Shown here in pieces: positions 31,366-35,773 of a stretch of 35,773 nucleotides of DNA (its first letter is position 1; the number at the start of each line of letters is the position of its first letter). Source of the DNA: CAZXWK01 sp964644675 (GTDB lineage Bacteria > Actinomycetota > Coriobacteriia > Anaerosomatales > JAAXUF01); contig CAZXWK010000022.1 in assembly GCA_964644675.1 (NCBI GenBank), positions 1-35,773 of the forward strand. Reading direction: 5' to 3'. Position numbers and translations under genes: made by a program. The notes below the pieces were generated by a model that saw only the letters and a list, made by a program, of their open reading frames with translations, was not told where the DNA came from and ran no database searches.

Positions 31366-31393
31366 TTGGCTTGAAGAACCTTCGTGCTACGAT
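31366..31393 (+). promoter_or_regulatory. Candidate promoter of the Lrp/AsnC gene
   Basis: TTGGCT (31366-31371), a 16-nt spacer and TACGAT (31388-31393), giving a leader of about 35 nt with AAAGG before the ATG. Confidence 0.5.
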
Positions 31394-31434
31394 TCCAGCG
31401 TCCTTCACCCATTTCGCTTACGAAAGGCTCATCG

Positions 31435-31872
31435 ATGGACGACATCGACCGCTCGATCCTCTCGGCACTTCAGGACGAGGCGCGCATCTCCTACGCCGAC
31501 CTGGGCCGGCGCGTCGGACTCTCGGCCCCGGCGGTGGCCGAACGCATCCGCCGCCTCGAGGCCACCGGCATCATCACCGGCTATCACGCGTCGATCGACC
31601 TGAAGCGCGCCGGCTACGGAATCGTCGCGTTCGTGCGGCTGTCCTCCCCGCCCGACTTGGCGCCGCAACTCGAGAGGCTCGCCACCGAGACGCCCGAGGT
31701 GCTCGAGTTCCATCGCGTGACGGGTACCGAGGGCTTCGTGATGAAGGTGGCCGTCGGCTCGATCGAGCACCTCGAGCAGATCGTGGTCAAGTTCCTGCCG
31801 TACGGGCAGACGACGACCTCGATCGTGCTGTCCTCCCCGGTCACCTGGCGAAAGATCGAGTTCAGGGACTGA
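31435..31872 (+). CDS. Lrp/AsnC-family transcriptional regulator
   Basis: 145 residues from the ATG at 31435, giving the canonical start MDDIDRSILSALQDEARISY. The helix-turn-helix is DLGRRVGLSAPAVAERIRRL; the AsnC_trans_reg effector domain follows (IVAFVRLSS, then EFHRVTGTEGFVMKVAV). It forms dimers or octamers and responds to an amino acid. It is divergent from the EamA exporter gene, 178 bp apart, and probably controls it and itself. Confidence 0.94.
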   Translation: MDDIDRSILSALQDEARISYADLGRRVGLSAPAVAERIRRLEATGIITGYHASIDLKRAGYGIVAFVRLSSPPDLAPQLERLATETPEVLEFHRVTGTEGFVMKVAVGSIEHLEQIVVKFLPYGQTTTSIVLSSPVTWRKIEFRD

Positions 31873-31947
31873 CGTCCGATCGCCAGGCGCCGCGCTCGCC
31901 AGTGCTACGGCAGCGCGTCACCTCGCATAACGGCTAGGAGAATAAAC

Positions 31948-31978
31948 AGCGGCGCGAGGCCCCGCGCCTCGCGCCGCT
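31948..31978. terminator. Strong terminator hairpin after lrp
   Basis: A perfect 13-bp stem (AGCGGCGCGAGGC / GCCTCGCGCCGCT) with a 5-nt loop, 76 nt after the Lrp stop. The T-richer flank (TGTTTATT) is on the minus-strand side, so it may also stop antisense transcription. Confidence 0.7.
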
Positions 31979-32171
31979 CTTCGGTCGCCATGTGTTGGGG
32001 GTGCGACCGGTACTGCACCCCGGAGCCGGCCGGACAGTCGGCTTTCCGGGATACCCCGACGGGTGGAGGGATCAGCGCACCGTCGAGGCCATTGCACACA
32101 TTCGCGGCTCGCGCCGCACCGCCATCATCGAAGGCTGGCACGTCCAGGGCAAGACGGCGGTGCAAAGTGCA

Positions 32172-32187
32172 TGTGATATTCGTCACA
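32172..32187. promoter_or_regulatory. CRP/FNR-family type palindrome TGTGA-N6-TCACA
   Basis: TGTGATATTCGTCACA is a perfect match to the CRP/GlxR half-sites with 6-bp spacing; the flanks add AAGTG on the left and CACTT on the right. Its centre is about 88 bp upstream of the predicted leaderless start of the TPR-like gene. Confidence 0.55.
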
Positions 32188-32254
32188 CTTCGAGCGTTTC
32201 CGCAGGTCAGCTCGAACGTCGTGACCGACCCTGCGCAGTCGGCACGGCACGCGC

Positions 32255-32260
32255 TACGCT
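32255..32260 (+). promoter_or_regulatory. -10 element of a predicted leaderless promoter (TPR-like gene)
   Basis: TACGCT, seven bases, then the ATG at 32268, with no ribosome site: the same geometry as at 24314 and nearly that at 21841. Confidence 0.5.
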
Positions 32261-32267
32261 TCGAACC

Positions 32268-32726
32268 ATGACCGCGAACACCCCCGCCGAGAACCGCGCA
32301 CGCTCCCGCCGCCTGGCGTGGCTTGCGGGCGCGCTGCTGCTCGCCGCCGCCGTGGCCGCGGCGTGGCACGCCGCGGCCTACCAGCGGTACCGAGACGCGT
32401 CGGGCGGCGGCGAGACGCTCGCGGCGAGCGCCGCGAGCGCCGAGAGCGCGGCGAGGATGGAGCCCTGGAACCGCGAGTTCGCGCGCCGCGCTCTCGTGCA
32501 GCGCGCCTGGGCGCGCGGTGACGCCCTGCTCGCGAGCGGCGACTACAACGCCGCGGTCGACGAACTCCGCACGGCCTACCGCGCCGACGTCGGGAACGCC
32601 GAACTGCTCGCGCTGTTCCGGCGCGCGCAGCGCACCCAAGCGCTGGAGACGGTCAAGAAGGCGCACCTGCAGCACGCGCACGAGGGCCCCGGAGGCACGC
32701 TGCGACCGGAGGACATCGAGCGCTAG
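32268..32726 (+). CDS. Small membrane-anchored TPR-like protein
   Basis: 152 residues from the ATG at 32268; the longer open frame from 31992 has no ribosome site and runs through non-coding sequence. One N-terminal membrane helix (LAWLAGALLLAAAVAAAWHA), then helical repeats with TPR-like spacing: WNREFARRALVQRAWARGDA and LLASGDYNAAVDELRTAYRA, followed by NAELLALFRRAQ. It ends in a charged tail (GGTLRPEDIER). TPRs bind proteins; the partner is unknown. It may respond to a CRP-family regulator through the upstream palindrome. Confidence 0.75.
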   Translation: MTANTPAENRARSRRLAWLAGALLLAAAVAAAWHAAAYQRYRDASGGGETLAASAASAESAARMEPWNREFARRALVQRAWARGDALLASGDYNAAVDELRTAYRADVGNAELLALFRRAQRTQALETVKKAHLQHAHEGPGGTLRPEDIER

Positions 32727-32754
32727 CCGGTGCGGCGTACCGGCCCGCGGCTGT

Positions 32755-33420
32755 CTACACCGAGTAGTCCCCCACGTCACCGGTGGTCGGCGCGGAGTCC
32801 GCGCCCGCCGACGACTCGTCGGCCCCTGCGGCCTCCCCGGTCGCGACCACGCTCTCCCTCTCGCGCAACGACCGTTTCTCGGCGAGCCGGCGACGCCATC
32901 GCGCGATGGCCCAGACCGCAAACGCGAGGAACGCCGCCACCAGCAGGAAGGTCAGGAGGGGCAGTGCGATCGCCATGACCGAGACACCCGCCGCGCCCAC
33001 GTCCTCGACGGTCGAGACGACAGGTGCGCCCACTCCCCCGGTGCTCGCGTTGATGACCGGACGTGCGCTCGCCTTCACCGCATGCACTCCGCCGGCCACG
33101 AGGACGCCGGCGACGAGGAACAGCCACGGCTCGACTCGCCCGTCTCCGGTGAACGCGACCGCGAGCAGCCCGCCCGCCGCCGGCCGCACCACGGTCTGGA
33201 TGGCGTCGTTGACGTGGTCCACCGCGGGGACCTTGTCGGCGACGAGCTCCACGACCAGCAGCGCCGCTACGAGCGCGATAGCCCACCACGATCCCAACAG
33301 GTCGAACGGCTCGCGAAGCTGCACCCACCCGAACCGCTCGGCGAGCGCGACCGCGAGCAGGGGGATGTAAGCGTTGACGCCGGCAGGAGCGGCGAGCGTG
33401 ATGCCGGTCAGGACGTCCAC
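32755..33420 (-). CDS. DUF4126-domain membrane protein
   Basis: 221 residues from a GTG at 33420 with GGGAGG 5 nt upstream, giving VDVLTGITLAAPAGVNAYIP as N-terminus; the start agrees with the family's opening GLAAAAGLNAYIPLL. Five to six membrane segments, then a basic stretch (ARWRRRLAEKRSLRERES) and an acidic Ala/Ser tail. DUF4126 motifs seen: WWAIALVAALLVVELVADKVPAVDH and a central VKASARPVINASTGG (first motif quoted without its last residues: ALLVVELVADKVPAVDH). Function is unknown in the family. Confidence 0.88.
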   Translation of the reverse strand: MDVLTGITLAAPAGVNAYIPLLAVALAERFGWVQLREPFDLLGSWWAIALVAALLVVELVADKVPAVDHVNDAIQTVVRPAAGGLLAVAFTGDGRVEPWLFLVAGVLVAGGVHAVKASARPVINASTGGVGAPVVSTVEDVGAAGVSVMAIALPLLTFLLVAAFLAFAVWAIARWRRRLAEKRSLRERESVVATGEAAGADESSAGADSAPTTGDVGDYSV

Positions 33421-33524
33421 GGTGCCTCCCGTCTGATGGGTCCGCACCATTCTACCGCCCGGCGCGCGAACCGCGACGCCCGCGTCCACGCCCCCGAGAC
33501 CTGCACGAAGACCCCCCGGCGGCA

Positions 33525-33530
33525 TACAAT
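33525..33530 (+). promoter_or_regulatory. -10 element for the lipoprotein-dedA unit
   Basis: TACAAT, a good -10, about 40 nt before the lipoprotein ATG; no clear -35. Confidence 0.45.
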
Positions 33531-33569
33531 GAGCCCGCAACCGCACCGCCGTCCCGGAAGGACCCGCTC

Positions 33570-34067
33570 ATGACCAAGCGCACCCTGCTCGCCTGCGTGC
33601 TGGCCGCCGCCGTCGTACTCGCCGGCTGCTCGAAGCCCGCCGAGGGGCCCGGCAGCGACGCCTGGCGGACGCAGACGCGCGCCTACGTGGCCGTCTATGC
33701 GAAGGCGAACCGGGCCGCCGTGGAGAGCCTCAACCAGCAGTCCGATGCTCTGCGCGCAGGCTCGTCGATCACGTCCGAGCAAGCGGGTGTGTTGGTGGGA
33801 GGCGCGTCCGACGCCATCGGCAAGGCCATGGCCGACCTCCAGGCCGTCACGCCGCCCAAGGAGCTCGAGGGCGTCCACGCCGCTGAGTTGCTGTTCATGA
33901 AGAACGCCAAGGCCGGGGTCGAGAAGCAGGCTGCGGGCGTCAAGGCGGGTGACTCGGCGCAGATCGCCGAGGGCCAGTCGTTGTTGCAGCAGGCCCAGAA
34001 GGCACAGAACGAGGCGCAGACCGAGCTCCGCGCGTTCATGGACAAGTTCAACGATCAGCTGAAGTAG
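33570..34067 (+). CDS. Predicted lipoprotein of unknown function
   Basis: 165 residues; GGAAGGA precedes the ATG. Lipoprotein signal peptide with lipobox VLAGC (Cys at about residue 20). The mature part is almost all helix (DAWRTQTRAYVAVYAKANRA; AVTPPKELEGVHAAELLFMK; then LLQQAQKAQNEAQTELRAFM), resembling small four-helix or coiled-coil lipoproteins. No family recognised. The DedA gene begins 16 nt downstream and should be co-transcribed. Confidence 0.82.
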   Translation: MTKRTLLACVLAAAVVLAGCSKPAEGPGSDAWRTQTRAYVAVYAKANRAAVESLNQQSDALRAGSSITSEQAGVLVGGASDAIGKAMADLQAVTPPKELEGVHAAELLFMKNAKAGVEKQAAGVKAGDSAQIAEGQSLLQQAQKAQNEAQTELRAFMDKFNDQLK

Positions 34068-34083
34068 GGGGACGACCCGCTCG

Positions 34084-34683
34084 GTGGCGACCGCGTTCAA
34101 GGCGTTCATCGAACAGTACGGCTACTTCGCCATCTTCCTGATCATCATGTTCGAGGACTTCGGCGTGCCCGTCCCGGGTGAAACGGCGCTGGTGGTCGCC
34201 GCGGCCGCCGCCGCCGAAGGGAAGCTGGACGTCCGACTGGTCATGCTCGTCGCGGTGTGTGGCGCCATCATCGGCGACAACATCGGATTCGCGATCGGAC
34301 ACGTCGGCGGCCGTCCACTGGTCGCCCGCGTCGGCCCGAAGGTCGGCATCACGCAGGAGCGTTTCGCCAAAGCCGAGTCCTTCTTCACGCGCTACGGCGA
34401 CGGGATCGTCGTCGGGGCACGCTTCGTCGACGTGCTGCGCCAGCTCAACGGGATCATCGCCGGGGTTCTCGGCATGCACTGGGCAAAGTTCCTGGCTTGG
34501 AACGCGCTCGGCGCCGTGCTGTGGGTCAGCGCATGGACGGCGGTCGGCTATCTGGCCGGCCAGCACATGACGGCCATAGCGCACTGGGTCACGCGGTTCT
34601 CCTGGCTGCTCCTGCTCCTGGCGGGTGTGGCGGCGATCGTCTTCGTGGTCTGGCGCCGAAGCCATCCGCCCGCATCGCCGTAG
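34084..34683 (+). CDS. DedA-family (SNARE-associated/VTT) membrane protein
   Basis: 199 residues from a GTG start (GGGGGA about 13 nt upstream, loose spacing). DedA hallmarks: FEDFGVPVPGETALVVAAAAAAEGK with the conserved E and PGE (quoted in part: FEDFGVPVPGETALVVAA), VCGAIIGDNIGFAIGHVGG, and the downstream RFVDVLRQLNGIIAGVLGMHW matching FxRxxPxxRxxxxxxaGxxxM, although here the usual R-x-x-P is VDVLRQ. Four to five membrane helices. DedA proteins act as lipid scramblases or undecaprenyl-phosphate/lipid carriers and help maintain the membrane potential. Confidence 0.9.
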   Translation: MATAFKAFIEQYGYFAIFLIIMFEDFGVPVPGETALVVAAAAAAEGKLDVRLVMLVAVCGAIIGDNIGFAIGHVGGRPLVARVGPKVGITQERFAKAESFFTRYGDGIVVGARFVDVLRQLNGIIAGVLGMHWAKFLAWNALGAVLWVSAWTAVGYLAGQHMTAIAHWVTRFSWLLLLLAGVAAIVFVVWRRSHPPASP

Positions 34684-34707
34684 GTCGTCTCGGCCGCCGA
34701 AGCGAGA

Positions 34708-34739
34708 GCGGGCCGAGAACCCGAAGGTCCCCGGCCCGC
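34708..34739. terminator. Terminator hairpin between converging dedA and Fe-S genes
   Basis: Stem GCGGGCC / GGCCCGC with an 18-nt loop. Its place between converging genes supports a bidirectional role; no U-run. Confidence 0.5.
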
Positions 34740-34760
34740 CCGGCGATCGTGTTTCGGCGC

Positions 34761-35773
34761 CTACGTGTCGTTGCGCACGTAGTCGATGAACTTGGGCGTG
34801 AGGTACGGGATCAGCTGCGGCAGGTATGTGGGCATCAGCGCGTCCATCGTCTTGGGCAGCAGGTCCGGCATGAGTTCGGCCATGTCGGCCGGCATCTCAC
34901 CGATGTAGTCCTCGACCTCGGCGACCATGTCGGGCATGACCTTGCCCAAGATGCCGGGCGCAAGGTACGGGAACATCGCCGGCATCATCTTCTCCATCAT
35001 GGAGAGACCGCCGGGGACGTGCTTCATGCCGAGCATCATCGGCTTCATGCCCATGGGCATCGCGTCGAGCATCTGCGGGAAGATCCGCGTCATGAACGTG
35101 GCCATGTTCTCGGGCTGCATGAGGATGATGAACTTCTCGAAGTAGCCCCACATGTACATCGAGTACTCGGTCGTCTCGGGGATGTCGTAGCCGGCGGCGG
35201 CGGCGACCACGCGAGAGAGGTCGTCGATCTGCAGGCCCAGGTCGTTCTTGATGTTGGAGTCTCGGAGCTGCACCTGGCAGCACGGGCATAGCGCGACGAC
35301 GGTGTCGGCGCCCGCGTCCACGGCTTCCTGAAGGCGATGGCCGCCCAGGACGGGAGCGACCGGCATCTCACCGACGAGCGTCAGCACCGAGCCGCAGCAC
35401 AGACCCTCCTCGCGGTTGTGCTCCATCTCGACCATCTCGACGCCGGGGATCGCCTTGAGCATGTCGCGCGGCGGCTCGTAGTTGCCCTGGGCGCGGCCCA
35501 TGTGGCAGCTGTCGTGGAACGTGATGGTCTTGCCTTCGAACGGGTTCTCCTTGAGCTCGAGCGTGCCGTCGGCGAGCGCCGGGGCGACGAGCTCCGAGTA
35601 GTGCTTGACCTCGAACTCGAACTCCTCGCCCCGCTCGGCCGCAAGGTTGGCGTAGAGCTCCTTCCACACGAGCCCGCACGCGGGGCACGAAGTGACGATC
35701 GTCTTGGCACCGCGCTTCCGCGCCTCGGCGACGTTGTGCTCGTAGATCTCCTCGAACAGGTCCCACTTGCCGG
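34761..35773 (-). CDS. CCG-domain Fe-S protein (heterodisulfide reductase D/GlpC-like), N-terminus off the window
   Basis: The frame is open to the right edge, so the start is missing; 337 codons are visible (an in-frame GTG at 35669 is internal). The second CCG (cysteine-rich) domain is clear: TSCPACGLVWKEL, FHDSCHMGR, EEGLCCGSVL and ALCPCCQVQLRD. CCG domains hold a non-cubane [4Fe-4S] cluster or act in disulfide reduction (HdrB/HdrD) and occur in lactate, glycolate and glycerol-3-phosphate oxidising complexes. After the CCG domain come about 140 residues very rich in Met and Pro (MPMGMKPMMLGMKH; SMMEKMMPAMFPYLAPG; MPTYLPQLIPYLTPKF), likely an amphipathic or membrane-associated tail. Partner flavoprotein or Fe-S genes may lie beyond the edge. 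Confidence 0.85.
   Translation of the reverse strand, partial: GKWDLFEEIYEHNVAEARKRGAKTIVTSCPACGLVWKELYANLAAERGEEFEFEVKHYSELVAPALADGTLELKENPFEGKTITFHDSCHMGRAQGNYEPPRDMLKAIPGVEMVEMEHNREEGLCCGSVLTLVGEMPVAPVLGGHRLQEAVDAGADTVVALCPCCQVQLRDSNIKNDLGLQIDDLSRVVAAAAGYDIPETTEYSMYMWGYFEKFIILMQPENMATFMTRIFPQMLDAMPMGMKPMMLGMKHVPGGLSMMEKMMPAMFPYLAPGILGKVMPDMVAEVEDYIGEMPADMAELMPDLLPKTMDALMPTYLPQLIPYLTPKFIDYVRNDT

Larger units (their letters stand above)
31979..32267. other. 290-bp non-coding stretch with structured segment and CRP-type site
   Basis: No convincing gene. It holds a hairpin GGGGTGC / GCACCCC (31998-32021, 10-nt loop), further GC-rich imperfect repeats up to about 32055, the CRP-type palindrome at 32172, and a -10 at 32255. 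No known riboswitch or tRNA is recognised. Open frames here have no ribosome sites or codon bias. Confidence 0.5.

Noticed and set aside
31990..32060. A tRNA or known riboswitch in the structured segment
   Set aside because: The hairpins do not form a cloverleaf, no T-loop consensus (GGTTCGAATCC-like) is present, and no riboswitch core is recognised.
31992..32726. Longer start for the TPR-like protein
   Set aside because: The added 92 codons cross the terminator-flanked non-coding stretch, have no ribosome site and no codon bias; a -10 directly before the inner ATG fits better.
1..35773. CRISPR array, insertion sequence, prophage or defence island
   Set aside because: No regularly spaced short repeats, transposase, integrase or defence-type genes were seen on either strand.

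Overview
The window is GC-rich chromosomal DNA with strong GC third-position bias, frequent GTG starts and several apparently leaderless genes. This fits a high-GC actinobacterium. The CCG-type iron-sulfur (heterodisulfide-reductase-like) protein, the ferredoxin:thioredoxin-reductase-like protein and the B12 importer suggest an anaerobic or microaerophilic lineage, perhaps Coriobacteriia-like; that placement is inference. No tRNA, rRNA, CRISPR array, transposase or phage gene was recognised. A 100-N assembly gap lies at 1905-2004.

Layout. 1-5.1 kb (minus): two large secreted proteins, a BspA-type leucine-rich-repeat protein running off the left edge and an NHL-repeat protein whose C-terminal tandem modules run into the gap. 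Both have a nearly identical 20-bp element upstream. 5.3-6.1 kb (minus): DUF2750-like protein. 6.2-8.3 kb (plus): an MTAP-family phosphorylase and an amidohydrolase deaminase, probably acting in sequence on a modified nucleoside. 8.4-13.6 kb (minus): a complete branched-chain amino acid ABC importer, livK-livH-livM-livG-livF, with an intercistronic hairpin after livK. 13.8-15.2 kb (minus): cysK followed by an Rrf2 regulator, behind a 26-bp dyad. 15.5 kb (plus): small NfeD-like protein. 15.8-21.8 kb (minus): a NarL/DesK-type two-component system followed by a MacA/LolD/MacB-like exporter. Repeated 8-bp half-sites lie in front of both units, and a 21-codon leader ORF overlaps the adaptor start.

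21.9-22.9 kb (minus): glutaredoxin plus an FTR-catalytic-domain/Rieske fusion, divergent from a type II NADH dehydrogenase-like flavoprotein (23.0-24.3 kb) and a WalJ/YycJ-like metallohydrolase. 25.2-28.8 kb (minus): btuF-btuC-btuD B12 importer under a cobalamin riboswitch; BtuD carries an extra C-terminal domain. 28.9-30.2 kb (minus): two unrecognised genes. 30.3-31.9 kb: a DMT-family exporter divergent from an Lrp/AsnC regulator. 31.9-34.7 kb: a non-coding stretch with a CRP-type palindrome, then a small TPR-like protein, a DUF4126 protein, a lipoprotein and a DedA protein. 34.8 kb to the right edge (minus): a CCG-domain Fe-S protein with a methionine-rich tail, truncated at its N-terminus.

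The most unusual items are the FTR-Rieske fusion with its CWC variant, the phosphorylase-deaminase pair, the shared element before the two surface-protein genes, and the predicted two-component regulon with its leader ORF.
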